Assembly: GCA_948474755.1 (NCBI GenBank)
Contig: CAOLHI010000562.1
Coordinates: 806,001-870,000 of the forward strand
Direction: 5' to 3'
Origin: Ctenosaura bakeri
Lineage: Eukaryota; Chordata; Lepidosauria; Squamata; Iguanidae
DNA: 64,000 bases
The notes below the pieces were generated by a model that saw only the letters and a program-made list of their open reading frames with translations, was not told the origin of the DNA and searched no databases. A program made the position numbers and the translations under genes. Of this stretch, positions 10,440 through 23,289 are shown piece after piece; position 1 is the stretch's first letter; each line of letters begins with the position of its first letter.

Positions 10440-12180
10440 TTCAGAAAGTCATAGCTAAATTCCTTGGGTGAAATACATCAGCCCCTGATATGGAAAAATG
10501 GCAGAAGTTTAATGTATCTCTACTGGGTAGAATTTCCATGATTAATATGAATTTTCTTCTGATGATAATGTTTATTTTTCAAATCATTCCAGTTCTGACA
10601 AAATCTAAATTTTGTCAAAATCTGTGTGGTAAGAAACCCAGAGTGAGATATTTAAGGTTCTGCAGGAAACAAAAGAATGAGGTGGTCTTGGACTGCCTAA
10701 TCTTAAATCTACTTTGCAGCAGTGTGTTTGACTTTGATTAAAAAATGGATAGCATTAAAAGATAATAAAATACTGAACTTAGGACATTAAGATTTGGATG
10801 GCATGTACATTTATGGTATGATAAACTAAGGTCAATGTGGCCTTTAATAATCACTGTATAAGGTGTGCCTTACTAAAATTATGATCTAAATGCAAATGGA
10901 GATTATGCCCAAAGACATCAGATTCCACCACAAGAGACTTTTTATCAAACAGAAATGAGGTCTGACCAATCTTGGTTAACCTACTATGATTTATTAAAGA
11001 AGTGAGACCAAGATTATGATATGAAATCATTACAGCAGCTACAAGAGGAAGGTTATAAAATGCAATGGCTTTCACATAGACAGTTTTACTTGAAATTTTT
11101 GGAAGATAAAAAGAATAAAGATTTTGAAAGGAATTAATTTGATTTTGAAATATTGCTGTATGACAGTGATGAACATTTAATTGCTAAGTTATATAATTTT
11201 TTGTGGAAAAGCAAGATGGAAGGTGAAAAAGTGAAAGAATATATGATTAACTGGACAAAGAATTTTGGATATATCAATGAATCAAGAAGAAAGACTATGG
11301 ACAAGGGAGATTAGAAATGTACTTTGTTATGACTTACAGGAATTTTTTTATAAAATGATGTTACACTGGTATCTTACACCAGAAAGACTTTCTAAGGTGC
11401 ATAAAGAGATGAGTAAATGTTGTTGGAAATGCCAGGATCATGTTGGATCTTTATACCATAAGTGGTGGACTTTTGATAAGGTGAAACAGTTTTGGAGGAG
11501 AATACAGAATGTAATTCAAAAATTTTTGAAATGTCATATCATAAAGCCCCCAGAATTATTTTTACTTGGAATCTGGTGTGAGGATACTAGCTATGACAAA
11601 CAACGACAGAGATTACTTCAATATATGCTATTGACAGCAAGCATAGTTTTTGCCAAGAAATCCCAGGTGTGTCTGAATGGCTCAATAGACTGATGTCAGC
11701 TGTGGAAATGGATAATCTTACAGTTAGATTAAAAGGTCTTGCAGAAAAGGACATTTTAAGAAATTGGCAATTATTGATTGATTACTTAAGAGAAAATGAG
11801 GGTGATATGATGATCTTGGTGTTATGAATTTGCAGTCTATACTTACCTTTTGTGGTTAGCTGTTAAACTACTGTGATACCATGCGAACGAGTCAAAGAAA
11901 ATTGTAAATAACTTTAATTTGTTACTATACAAACACACACACACACACATATGTACTTAAGAGTTTTGATTAGATGATTTAAGAAATAGAAAGATTGTAA
12001 TAGGAGTGTCATAAGTATTATAAGTCATAAGTATTATAAGTCTATTGGAAACAGAAATAAATTCCCCCATAAACCAGGTTTGCTATTCACCTTCCAGTAT
12101 ATATAGTTGTTTAAAGGTGAAAGAAAGTCAGGAGTTGCTCAAATAATCATGTTTACGATAAATCCATAATAAAGTGCTTC
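10440..12180 (+). mobile_element. L1 LINE, ORF2 C-terminal part and 3' end
   Basis: The frames from 10490 (LLGRISMINMNFL, then GKKPRV and LRFCRKQKNEVVL) and from 11265 (ILHWYLTPERLSKVHK-like, CWKCQDHVGSLYHKWW) match the region of L1 ORF2 after the RT: the xxGRIxxIKMNxLP block, the GKKPRIK block and the cysteine-rich CWRC...GTFxHMWW block. It is heavily broken, 5'-truncated and inactive. Confidence 0.85.
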
Positions 12181-13029
12181 TGACTTTGCTTCTGCCTGTA
12201 CCACTGATGTTTCTATTTCAGGGGATGCTCCCTGTTTAGGAGTGGAGCTGGCCTGGGGCTGAAGTGACTTGTGTTTTCATTTTCCCATCCGCACTGATAC
12301 TAAGCTCCACTTTTCTTTGCTGCAACGTGGCCTCTTCCCTCCCTCTGTTCCTCCCTTCCTCCCTCATTTCCCAGAGGAAGTGACAGACGGTCCTGTAATT
12401 TGGTTGCTTGCGCTCGACTGAAGCAACACCTGCCTCCATCCCAAGGGGACACAGAGAGACTCATCCCAAACCAACCAAGAGCCAAAGACAAATCTAAAGC
12501 TCACATACAAAGAGAGAGAGAAAGAATGAGAGATTTCTCCTGTTCTGAATGGGAGAAATGCGGAAGAGAAGAAGGAAGAGAAAAGACAGGATTTTAGCTG
12601 ACAAAGGCTAATGTGTCTAATATTTAATCAACAGATCTATTCACACCAAGGGGGCATATATTGGGATACAAGGGCTGTATAAACAGGGAGTTGGGGTGGG
12701 TGGGTGTGGTGGAAGAAAGAACAGATAAAAGCAAAGTTTAATGAAGGAACAGTAAGAAAGTTAGGAATGGATAAGATGAAATTCATCAGTTAACTTATCT
12801 GTTAATAGAAATATATTAGACAAGCCTCTGTCATTGTTTATTTGGTGCATTAACAAATATAAAAAGAAGTCATCGAAAGCCCACTGAAATGCTATCCAGT
12901 GTTTCCCTAAACTATCCGAGGAAGCTTGTTGAATTATCCATGCATGCCCCCCAATAAAGCCATATTTTGAGGAGGAAGCTTTGATGCTACGCATCACTCA
13001 CGGGCACTCTGTGCACTGTGCACCATAGC
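12181..13029. other. intergenic DNA, a moderately GC-rich spot at 12.2-12.6 kb
   Basis: 12236-12600 is richer in G+C than its surroundings and contains purine-rich and pyrimidine-rich runs. I recognise no exon or repeat. The remainder is AT-rich. Confidence 0.35.
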
Positions 13030-16000
13030 CTGGAGGTATCCCCTATTTGTGAAGGGACCCTGTACCATTGCAGACAAACACTACTTTTAAAAAAAAATAT
13101 GCAAAGCAAAATTACACTGTAAAGCTCTCAGTTACATACCATGATATTTTTACAACAAATAAGGAATAAAGAAGTAAATCATTGTACATACATTTTAATA
13201 AAAGCAGATCAAATATCTTCATGTAAGTCCATTGTAAATGATGCTGACATATGGAAATCTTGTCTCCATGGAATCACAGGTGAGGATATGCTATCCTTCC
13301 AGTATTGCAGTATCAGTCTGCTATCAGTCAAGAGGGCATGAAAGATCCATTTCCACTGACCATGTGTTATGTTCAAAGATGTGGGTAAATACTTTAAAAG
13401 AATATGTACATCACTGAATACCAAAGAAGTTTGTAATACCAAATTTATGTGTGTAATTACTTCCTCCAAAATAAGGCATATCCAAAATATATGGGTTAAA
13501 GAAGCATTAACAGTATTGCACTTTCAACAGTTAGATGATCTAGATAGGCTTTTATGAAAAAGATGTGGTTTCCAGTATATTCGGAATAGTAGTAATTATA
13601 AGATGTGGTCAGAGATCTGCAGTCACACTTGACATAGATATTAAATCCACTGACCATTGATTGGCCAAAACTGGGCATTCCAATTGCTTATTCTACTCCT
13701 GCTGTAAACCTTCCATATCATACTTTTTTTGTGGATAATAAAATTTTATATGGATAGATTGTTGACTTAGGTATTCAATCAGTCTCAATGAATGTTTCTA
13801 AAATTAAAGGAACCTCAAGAGCACTGAGAGCTACAGGGCTAAATCTACATTCTAATAAGTGTTGTAATTATAAGTATTGCCCCTTAGCTGTTGAAGGTAA
13901 TTTAAAATGATCTTGCAAACCTGAAAAGGATAGAGGGTTTTATCATGCCAGCAATCTCATTATTTAAGCAAATGGAAATACACAGGTATGGAAATATTCA
14001 CTTTCACACCTTCTCTGCAATAATGCTATAGTACTGCTTTGGTGAAACACATTCCCACAATCAGTATTCTGATTGTATTCTTAACAGTGTTCTAGCTGAC
14101 CCTGCTTACCTGTCTATGCTAGGTATCACACATGTGCTATTTATTTTAATTTCTTTTCTGTCTTTCTTTTTTTGGTTGCAGTTGTGCAATTTGATTCCTG
14201 AGTATGTATTTCTTTCTTTTTTTAAATTGTTGTGCCATAATTGTGGCACGCTGGTGATCACCATGGCAGTGCAATTGAGCAATTATGGAAAAACAGATTT
14301 TTTAAAAAGAAATATGTGCCAGGGAGTGGAATACAAGCAACATTATTCCTGTGCACCATGATGTCCTCTTTGTCCAGATATGGGAAGTGGAGTGACTTCA
14401 CTGTGCTTGCAGATAGGGAGGGGGAGAAGAGGAGAACCACGCTCACTCACACCACATGACTGCCAGAATATCGGAACTGCAGCAGAAGGAAACGGTCACC
14501 CCAAGAAGCAATAGCTGAACAGCAGCAATGTTGGAACCATTAAAAGGTTTTTCCCATCAGTGAAAAGATATGATCCCATAATGATGGAAATGTAATGCAA
14601 CAATGGGAGAGCCATGATGTCATATTATAAGGAAAAATCAAACACAGAACTAAGCTAGTGCAATAATGCAACAAATCTATGATGTGATAAAGTCCAGAAA
14701 CTCATCATTGACACCTACTAATTGATTTTGGATAGAAATCCTGTTTTCTGCCCACATCTTCCATAGATTTTTTTCAACCCTTAGACCAGGACTTCTTCTT
14801 AAGGTCAGTTTAGCATGGGCATATGGATCAAATTGTAATTGGCATTATACTATTTGCCATGTGTTGCTAGCTGCAGAGATTGTAGGCAAGGCTCCATCTG
14901 TTTTAACAAACTGAGAACCTAATGCTGTCCATTTAGATAAAGGTGCCAAAAAGGAGGATTCTAAAATTGACTTGGTGGATTACCTGTTCTAGACACTGAA
15001 GTCCAAAATTTAGTGCAGGATAGCAAACATGCCCCATGATATGTGGCAAGGTCTAGAAAACTGAACCCACCTTCTTCAACTGGAGGTTGCATCCTTTTCA
15101 TTAACGTTCTGTAAGGAGAAGAGCGCCCCTCCAAAATTTTCTAAACAATGCACTTTAAAAATACTTGCAGGATATAAGGGAAGAAATTTCACAAATAACA
15201 TTAACAAAATTAGGTATAATGTTCATTTCAGTTGTATTAACTTTGCCCCATAAACTCAACTTTAAACCTGCACATCTGTCTAGATCTTGTCTTAGATTTT
15301 TTTATTAACTCAGTTATATGGCTATATATTGGTTATATAGTTTAATAATCTGAGATGTATCTCTGAGGATAATTATATCCAAGCAAGTAATAGAATTTAG
15401 ACTTTATTGGAATTGTGATTTTTTTTAAACGCACTGAGATCTATCTTGCCTCTGACCTGCAGTTTCCAACTTAGACCAGCTAATTGAATAGCCAGATATT
15501 TTACCAAAATTATTAATCAGCTGTATCAAAACTGGAATCAACAGTTGAGGCTGTGAGATAAATGCCAAAAGATCATCTCCATAAAGAGTATTTTTAAATT
15601 GTACATACAAATACAGCCCATACAAAACCACTGATTTTAGAATTTTATCTGAGATCCAGTGTGGTGTAGTGGTTTCAACATTAAACTATGACTCTGAAAA
15701 CCAGGGTTCAAATCCTCACTCTGCCATGGAAACCCATTGGGTGGCTTTATCTCTGCTTCAGAGGAAGGCAAAGTTAAACCTCTCTGAACAAATCCTGCCA
15801 AGAAAATCCTAGGTTTTGATTGAAGATAGGTTTGATTGAAGATCATCATAAGTCAAAAATGTCTTGAAGGTACACAATAGCAACAACGCACAAGGTCATA
15901 GATATCAATGGAGAAAGTGTCTGGTACCTCATTTCAACACAAAACAACAGTGAAAGTAGATCATTAGTTATTACTCTTGCCCTTGGTGCAGAATATAAAA

Positions 16001-16560
16001 ATTTAATCCATTTCAAAAACATTTTAAGAAACCCCAAATTAGCCAATGTAGTAAAAATAAACATCCAATAAATTTTTATCAAAGATATTCTCAGGATATA
16101 AAGAAGTCATGGTGGCTTGATCTGTTCTGTCAGAATTGTAAGGCTACCAGGTCCACAACCAACCTGATAATATCACTCCCCTGCCTATTTTTAATAAATC
16201 CCATCTGATCATGTTAAACGAAGCTGAAATTAACTTTTTGCAATCTATTGGTCAAGAAAGCTGTCAATATTTTTATAACTACAATAATTAAAGTTATGGG
16301 CCAATAGTTAACATAACTAATATGGTTTTTTTCAGGCTTAGGGTTCAAAGTTATATAAGCATAATTTAATGATAAAGAGAGAGAACCAGATTCTGGAACA
16401 CAAAGCTGAAGCAGTCTTGGGGTGAGTAAGCTTGAAAAAGTTTTATATCGTTTGATCAGAAACCCATCAGGACCAGGTGCTTTTCCATTTTTCATATTTA
16501 AAATAATTTTGGTAATTTTCTTCAGGTGTAAGGGTTCTGAAAGGAGCTGCTATTCGGATA
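13030..16560 (-). mobile_element. L1 LINE, reverse-transcriptase to C-terminus, interrupted by a SINE
   Basis: Minus frames give, in order from high to low coordinates: KNGKAPGPDGF (16495 down), an RPISL-like PITLIIV...KILTAFLTNRLQKV stretch, then FLKMFLKWIKFLYSAPRARV near 15.95 kb, YGDDLLAFIS near 15.55 kb (the FADD/YADD box with A changed to G), and WIFHALLTDSRLILQYWKD near 13.35 kb. These are L1 ORF2 blocks in correct order. Many stops; 5'-truncated. A tRNA-type SINE sits at 15652-15888. Confidence 0.85.
15652..15888 (+). mobile_element. Sauria-type tRNA SINE
   Basis: Starts GATCCAGTGTGGTGTAGTGG, has a B-box-like GGTTCAAATCCTCACTC, then a body with 'gaaacccattgggtggc' and a tail AAGTCAAAAATGTCTTGAAGG plus CAACAACG (each given in part). 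The tail resembles the Bov-B 3' end, as known for Sauria SINEs. Inserted in the L1. Confidence 0.85.
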
Positions 16561-18054
16561 CATCCAAATATGGCAGCTTAATACAAGAGAAGAACACTAC
16601 AGGCAAACGCTATTTGATGTGCAAGACCCTCTGGTCATTTGCAAACATAGAGGGAATTAGGTGACCTGATGTCATGTAGTGGCAAGACAAATAATTTGTT
16701 TCAGAAACCTGAAAGGGCCTTGAGAGACAAATTGTAGCCTGTGGTGTGTATTTGTGACAGTCATGTTTGGCAAGTTTTTGAATTGTTCCCCCACCTGCAA
16801 AATCTGTGTGACCAGAGATGATAGTAGGATGAAAGAAACATAGAACATTGTGGAATTCATGCCTCTTTCAGAACTGTTGCATCTATCATGTTCCCAGTGT
16901 GGGCTAAGCATAAGCCTGAGAGAATCCTTCTCCAGTCATATTGTATTGTTGTTGCCTTTAAAAGTTGCCCCATGCAGAAAGGCAAGCATGGAGGGATGTC
17001 AGTTCCAGCCAAAATATGTGTGAAAGAAGCCAAGTGGGAGCTTGATTCATGAGCCATGTGCATGCAACAAGACTCTGCAACATAACCTGATTTGCCACTC
17101 TTAACAAAAGTGCCTGACAATGGAAATCAATGCTCATCAATCCAGAATTAGCTATTGATACACCTAGCTAAACAGTTTCATGCCCCCACAGAGTTGCATT
17201 ATGTATAGTTCAAGTTCAAGTTTATTGCATTTTAGCAGCCAGCCATTGCACAAAATGAAGGAATAAAATCCAATTAGAGTAGACCCACTGAATCAATTGT
17301 GCAATGGTGAATCAGCACATAGGTAAATCCCACTGTTTCAATGGGTTGACTTTAGTTGTGAGTAAGATTAAGACTGAGGTTTATACATGCCGAGGGCTCT
17401 AAGGTCCATTGTTCCAATTATATTCTTTCATTCTTGACCATAGTTCTGGATGAAATTGCTCTGCTACACTCCTTTTTTAAGCCACAAAATATAGGGCTTT
17501 ACCAGAGAGACTTGTTAGCCTTTCCCCCAACAATTCTTGGTGCTGAGAGCCTGCTGAAACAGAAGCCTAGAATGCAGAGGCTGGAAGCCTTGGTAAGTAC
17601 TTTTTCTGCAGCAAAAGTTCCACAGTCCCGGGGCCATCTTCAGGACAATCCACAACAATCCCAAAAAAGATATTGTATGAACTCTTCCCTGTCTTCTTGA
17701 GGTCCTTTCCCTATGTAATGTAGCTTCATCTACATTTTTCTCTCTTACTTTCCTTTTTAAATCAGCATTTGGACAGAGCCCCAGCCATTTAAGAGCAGCC
17801 CTTTGCTGGTGTGTCTCTGAAAGAAAAAAGCTTAGTCCCTCTTTCAGATTTTCTGTTCTCATTTAGGCGGGATAGAACTGCATCACAGTAAGATTTGGCT
17901 AAGGAAAGAGAAAGAAGAACTAGTTACAGGCACATGGGACACTAAAATCTAAGTGTGTGTGGAAATTTGCTTTCCTGATAATTTCACCCAACTCTTTTCA
18001 TTATGTGCTAGTTATTGTGTTTTGTGTGAGCCTAGAGACAAACTGCACTAGTAG
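16561..18054. other. intergenic DNA, no gene recognised
   Basis: A short repeat-like piece at 17205-17370 (AAGTTTATTGCATTTTAGCA, then 'agtagacccactgaatca') resembles widespread squamate LINE/SINE tail sequence. A donor-like GTAAGT at 17593 has no supporting exon. Frames around 17434-17700 show no known domain. Confidence 0.4.
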
Positions 18055-19130
18055 GGTTTTTTCCTCTTTCTTTTATTTTATTTTATTTTATTGATTATAC
18101 AGAAAGAAAAAAACAAAACAAAAACACAAAAATAAAACACCATGTGATACATCTAATAGTAAAACAAAAAAATTTCAACCAAAAGCAAACTTACATTATT
18201 ATTTCTCTCTTATATAATTACAATCAAAAACTTATTCAGCTTATTCTATATCAGAGTACCTATATATCTTTATTACCTATCTCTAATTCTTATTCTCATT
18301 ATACTCATTATTATTATAGTAATATCATTCTTAATTCTATATTTTTCCCTTAAATTTAATCTAATGCTATTACTAAATATAATCTTATTACTTAACATAT
18401 TAAACTATCTCTGAAGGTAAACCCACTGCCCAAAGCTGATTATATTTTAACTTACTTTTTGTTTTGTTTTTTTGTTTTTTGTTTTTTTTGTTTTGTTTTG
18501 CAAAATTAAACAGCTCAACTCCAATTTAAACAAAACATCACATTATTATCACAAAAAAAGTTGAATAAACCCACCCCCCAGAGCCAACTTTTTATTTAAT
18601 CCATTTTCCAAAATTGCCCTTCTTCTTGTGAAAGGGTAGCTTTACCATCTCTTATCAAAGCTTTTTCCAAAAATATTTTCCAAATTTCTTCAAAATCATT
18701 CCCTTTTACTAAACCTTTCATAAATCTAATTCTACATGTTAATTTATCATTGATTGCAATATTCCACACTTCTTTATACCATTCCTCTATTTGAAGTTTT
18801 TCATTTGTTTTCCATTTTTTCGCTATTATTAGCCTCACTGCAGTTAACAAATTTGTGATTAATTCCTTCGTTACCTGAATACACTCAACCTTATTATAAA
18901 TAGACAACAACCCTATATTTGGACATACTGGTTATCTGGTAACTCCTGTTATCTCTTTTATCTCTTTAAAAACCTTTAGCCAAAATTCCCTTATTTTATT
19001 ACAGTTCCACCACATGTGCATATATGTACCGATTTCTTGACATCCTCTCCAGCATAATCTTGAATATTTCTCATCTATCGGGTTTTTTTCCTCTTGTCTA
19101 TATTTCTGTCCTTCTTTTCCTCCCTCTTTT
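18055..19130 (-). mobile_element. L1 LINE, 3' end
   Basis: A TTTTATTTTA run (the reversed A-tail) at 18070 is followed by AT-rich 3' UTR and, on the minus strand at 18910-18596, by LLTAVRLIIAKKWK, then LQIEEWYKEVWNIA and DKLTCRIRFMKG. This is the L1 ORF2 C-terminal signature. The preceding CxxC..HMWW block is at about 19000-19060. 5'-truncated. Confidence 0.9.
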
Positions 19131-19263
19131 CTTCTCCCATAAGCTTTAGAACTTTAGTTTGTTCAGCTTGAAGCCCAGCAATAACCCAGAAGCCAAAACC
19201 AGTCAATCAGAGTTTGAACTGACCATGAATGGCCACAGGCTAGGTCTAACTGTGGAAGACATT

Positions 19264-20128
19264 GAATCATAGAATCATAGTGCTGGAAGAGACAATGAGG
19301 GCTGTCAAGTCCACCTCCCTGCCATGCTGAATACACAATAAAAGCACTCCCAACAGATGGCAATTCTGCCTCTGTTTAAACACCTTCAAAGAAGAAGACT
19401 ACAGAGTAATAGTCTGGGTCCTCTTTTTTTCCCTTTCTGAAGATGGGGACAATATTTGCCTGCCTCCCATCTTCTGGGACTTCTCTTGTTCTCCAGGAAT
19501 TCTCAAAGATTATTGTCAGTGGTTCTGAGATTACTTCTCCAGTTCTTTTAATATCCTTGGATGTACTTCATCTGGTCCTGAAGACTTGAATTCATTTAGA
19601 GTAGCCAGATATTTCTAAACTAATTCTTTCTCTATACTATGCTGCATTTCCCTTACCTCATCATCTGCTCCATTTTACCCAGGTTGAGAACTATTTTGCT
19701 TTTGGGAGAATTCTGAGGCAAATGAGGTATTGATTACTTCTGTCTTTTCTTTGTCCCCTGAAGCATTTCACCATCTTCCTACCACTTCCATCCCATTAAC
19801 CAGGTTACTATTGTTGATTAACATCAGATCTAAAATAGCTGATTCCCTTGTTGCCTCTTCCACCTCCTGTATAATGAAATTATGTGCAAAGCAGCTAAGG
19901 AATTTGCTGGACCTTATATTCTTGGCAGAGTTTGATTTCAAATATCAGAATAGTTGGACTCTCCCATTACTACTACATCTCTCCTTTCTGAATGTTTGGT
20001 CATCTGTTCCAGGAAAGCATAATCCAAGTCCTCAGTCTGGCTTGGGAGTCTGTAGTAGATCCCCACAATGACATTGCTGTAGTTTCTCTCCTTCTTCATT
20101 CTTACCCAGATGCTCTCAGTCTGGCGTC
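19264..20128 (-). mobile_element. CR1 LINE, 3' end joined to an internal ORF2 segment
   Basis: The first ~150 bases are the CR1 3' end (GAATCATAGAATCATAGTGC and onward). From about 19410 the text changes to a CR1 ORF2 segment (CTGAAGATGGGGACAATATT, 'gtctgtagtagatccccacaatgac'). The intervening part seen in the 41.4-kb copy is missing, so an internal deletion is likely. Confidence 0.75.
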
Positions 20129-20149
20129 AAAGATTTAAGTCATGGCACA

Positions 20150-20480
20150 TGCTCATGCAGCTACCTTCCCATACCAGTGGATGGAATTGCATGGTGTTCA
20201 TTCAGTCTTCTGCCTGATGTGTCTAATATGTTTGTTACCTATGACCCTGGCTGTTAACTATGAGCTAATTAAATATCTATTAGAACATATGCAGCAATAC
20301 TTGGAAATTACTGCTGATTGACAACAATCTAATTCCAAAACGGCTGTCTGTGCACATTGTATATTTTTGTGTTAAACTGATCAATGTCCCTGTGGAATAT
20401 TAGAAATGAGAATGTGTATTACTAGGACAAATTAGCTAAGATGTACTATCCTCAAGGTTAGAAGATCATTTCTTTAGGCA
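20150..20480. promoter_or_regulatory. candidate conserved non-coding element (enhancer-like)
   Basis: Unique sequence with dense developmental transcription-factor words: GAGCTAATTAAAT near 20263, a PBX/MEIS-type TGATTGACA at 20315-20323 running into a SOX-like ACAACAAT (to 20328), and AATTAGCTAA near 20431. No repeat or exon is recognised. Enhancer function is an inference. Confidence 0.3.
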
Positions 20481-20563
20481 CATTCTCATATTATATGCAG
20501 GTATAAACATAGATATGGAGAGTACATACAAATTTCACCAGATAAAATTTTGTCTTAATCACC

Positions 20564-20660
20564 TTGTTGTTGTGTGTCTTCAAGTTGTTTCTAACTTATG
20601 GGAACCCTAAGGTGAACCTATCTGGGCTTTTTTTTAAGCTGAGCAGGGATTTGAACCCTG
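20564..20660 (-). mobile_element. Sauria-type SINE, 3' part
   Basis: Reversed SINE tail TTGTTGTTGTGTGTCTTCAA, then body up to 'gggatttgaaccctg' (reversed B box). The 5' third is missing; it abuts a half MITE. Confidence 0.8.
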
Positions 20661-20757
20661 CGCCATTTCCACACTAGCCTGTTATAGCACTATGATTCCA
20701 CTTTCAACATCCTATGGAATACTGGGGTTTGCAGTTTTGGGAGGGGCCGGCCGGCCC
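20661..20757. mobile_element. palindromic TIR MITE, half copy
   Basis: Left arm only: GCCATTTCCACACTAGCCTG through CATCCTATGGAATACTGGGG to the dyad (GAGGGGCCGGCCGGCCCTGG), where it stops. Full copies read on into the complementary arm. Confidence 0.85.
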
Positions 20758-22179
20758 TGGTCTTTGGGATCCTCGTTCAACATACAAACCACTACCCAGT
20801 GGCCTTAAGTAAGTTCAGAACACTTGAGGAATACCTTGGTGGAATCTAAGAGGCTCCCTCTCTTTTTGCTTTTAATCGTTTCTGACAACACTGCATACAT
20901 ACAAGTTTTAAATGTATAATTCTCATCCTGCATCATTGTTTAGAAGTTTCAGTAGTTGTTTTGTGGGATTTGTTTGTTTACTTGCTTTCATGAACTAGCT
21001 ATCTTTGTATACCATCTTGAATGCATTCTGTGAAGAAAAGCAGAGCCAAAATGAAATGACATGAACTATTTTTTGCCCCTCTTATTCATATAAATCACTC
21101 TGCATCTCCCACTATGTAGCCTAAAATCAGTGATCTTCATCAAGTCCTTTCTTGATCTCCTCAATCTATTTGTGTCCTGACCTTCATTTCTAAACTACCA
21201 TCAAGCTCATCTTAAGCTACACCACTCATTCTTGAATTCTTGTCTTTCAGTCTCATCAAGCTTTCATAATTTTGTTTTTCTGGGCAAATGGACATCCATT
21301 TTATCTGGATATCTTTTATCTATTCGTTTTATAAAACATTCCCTACTTTCACTCACTAAGATCTATCTGTTCCTTTGACACTGCTAAAATCCCTTCACTT
21401 TGGGGATTTTACAACTCTTGTTCCTAGTCTCAATATTCTCCTCATACTCTTCTTCTTATCTCATCAATTCTTTAAATCTTTAATCACTTTCCTCTAAAGG
21501 TAACATTTCATTCTCCATCCATATTTTTCTCCTTCTGTTGTTTCAGGCATTCCCAGGTGCTTTGACCCATGTGTCTGATCTCCACCTCAAATTTAATATG
21601 AAAAAAAAACCCTATTTTTTATTCATCTTAAGTCTTCCCTATCATCTCTTCTTTTCTTTTCCATCAGTACTACCCTTCATCTCAGGCATGCAGCTGGAGC
21701 ATTAGCTTTTATTTCTCTTTTCTAACCCCACACAAATTTTCAAGTTAAGTCTTGTATTTTCTTCTTTTTATGACTGAACAGATCTGTTCCTTGCACCCAG
21801 GCTAACTGGTCTAAAACTTTAACTCAAGTCTTATATATGCTATTGTTTTCTGATTCAGTGCATGAGACCCTCATGCCTCACTTTAATTCTACCACCCACC
21901 ATTTTTCTGTCACGCACTATAATCTGTATTTACCTTCTTCTGATTCTGTTTCTTTTATTTCATATTTAAAATGGTACTTTTCCTTACTTTTAAAGGTATC
22001 CATCCAGAACTTAGAATTCTGTTCTTTCTCCTTAATTGCCTTCTTGTATTCTCCTTTCTTCCAATACCTGTCAGGTTAAAATGTTAGAAGCTTCCATGGT
22101 TTTGCAGGCACTTAGCTCCTGTGTCCACATCACCAGGGTTCTACTCTACTTACTGGGAGACATTTAAAAACTGAGACCC
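20758..22179. other. intergenic DNA; pyrimidine-rich on this strand at 21.06-22.08 kb
   Basis: From about 21060 to 22080 the plus strand is strongly C+T rich with many CTT/TCT/CAT words and no long purine runs, which suggests one old transcribed repeat in a fixed orientation. I cannot assign it to a family, and no coding frame is convincing. Confidence 0.35.
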
Positions 22180-22375
22180 ACAGGGACCTTATGGCATTGC
22201 CCTTGCACTTACGGCAACACTAAGGTGAACCTATTAAGGGGTTTTCCAGGGCTGAGAGTGTGTGACATGCTTCAGGTCACTCAGTGGGTTTCCATGGTTG
22301 AGTGGGGAATCGAATCTTGGTGTCCAGGGTCATCATCCAACGCTCACACTACTATATTACGTTGGCTCTCTTACC
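22180..22375 (-). mobile_element. Sauria-type SINE
   Basis: Reversed body with CACTCAGTGGGTTTCCATGG, GAATCGAATCTTGGTGTCC (B box reversed) and a 5' end GTTGGCTCTC. The ends are decayed. Confidence 0.75.
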
Positions 22376-22504
22376 AATACACATACATGTCATATCTTCT
22401 CCTGCGCTATGGTAGCTTTAAACCAGAGCAAAATGAAACATGAAATGCCTTATTTTTCAATATTTATGTATTTATAATCCATTGTACATATATTATCTCA
22501 GTAA

Positions 22505-22695
22505 CTTTGGTCGCAGAGCCAGTATGGTTTAATAATTTAAGTTTTGGACTTTGACTCTGGAGACTAGATTTTAAATTCTGGCTCAGCTTTGGAAAGCCAT
22601 TGGGTGACCTTGGGCAAGTCACACTTTCTTAGCCTTAGAGGAAGACAAAGGCAAAACTGCTCTGAATAAATCCTGCCAAGAAAACCCTCTTACCC
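22505..22695 (+). mobile_element. Sauria-type SINE, tail lost
   Basis: GAGCCAGTATGGTTTAATAA, then TTGGACTTTGACTCTGGAGA and the body CCATTGGGTGACCTTGGGCA and CTGAATAAATCCTGCCAAGA. It is truncated at 'aaaaccctcttacc'. Confidence 0.8.
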
Positions 22696-22829
22696 CAAAA
22701 TGTGGGTGACTCAGGGGCTGCCTGCAATGCCAGTGCCTCAACAAAATGGTGGGGAATATTAGGTCAAAGAGGAGGCCTGCAAATAGAATGGGCAACAATT
22801 TTCAATTAGGTTTTGACATTTAGAAGATT

Positions 22830-23280
22830 TAGAACTCTAAGAAAGAAACATTTCTATAAAAAGGAAAATTCCTTTTCTTCAAATTGAGGGGATATGTATT
22901 GATCGGATTAAATCAACTGATGTCAGGTTATGTGGGAAGTCAGGCGGTGGGGTTATTAGAGGGTAAATAAATGTAAGAGTTTGTGTGTTTTTGTTCTAGG
23001 ACCGGTCTGTTCTTTCTTCTTTGTCTTGTTTTCTTTCGTTGTGCTACAACCTTCCTTGTTTGTTGGAGCCTTTTTTTTACTTGATAGTTTATTTCTTTTT
23101 ACATTATTTCTTTTTTCCCCCTTGTTACCTTTTCCCCTATATTTTCATTCTTTATATTGTATGTAAAGAAAGCCTTTTTATTTGTGTTAGATTATTGTTG
23201 TGGAATATTTTTGCGTGTAAGAGGAAAAATTATATGTTGGTCTATTTCATGTGAAAATTCAATAAAAATATATTCACACA
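22830..23280 (+). mobile_element. L1-like LINE, 3' UTR and tail
   Basis: T-rich sequence ending with AATTCAATAAAAATATATTC, the usual arrangement of squamate L1 3' ends with a poly(A) signal. No ORF remains. The assignment is less secure than for the coding L1 pieces. Confidence 0.5.
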
Positions 23281-23289
23281 TAAAGAGGA

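Noticed and set aside
15652..15720. Functional tRNA gene
   Set aside because: The B-box-like sequence belongs to a SINE with a Bov-B-like tail. There is no full cloverleaf and the same unit is repeated many times in the window.
17593..17600. GTAAGT splice donor marking a hidden exon
   Set aside because: No partner acceptor, no coding signal and no conservation evidence nearby.
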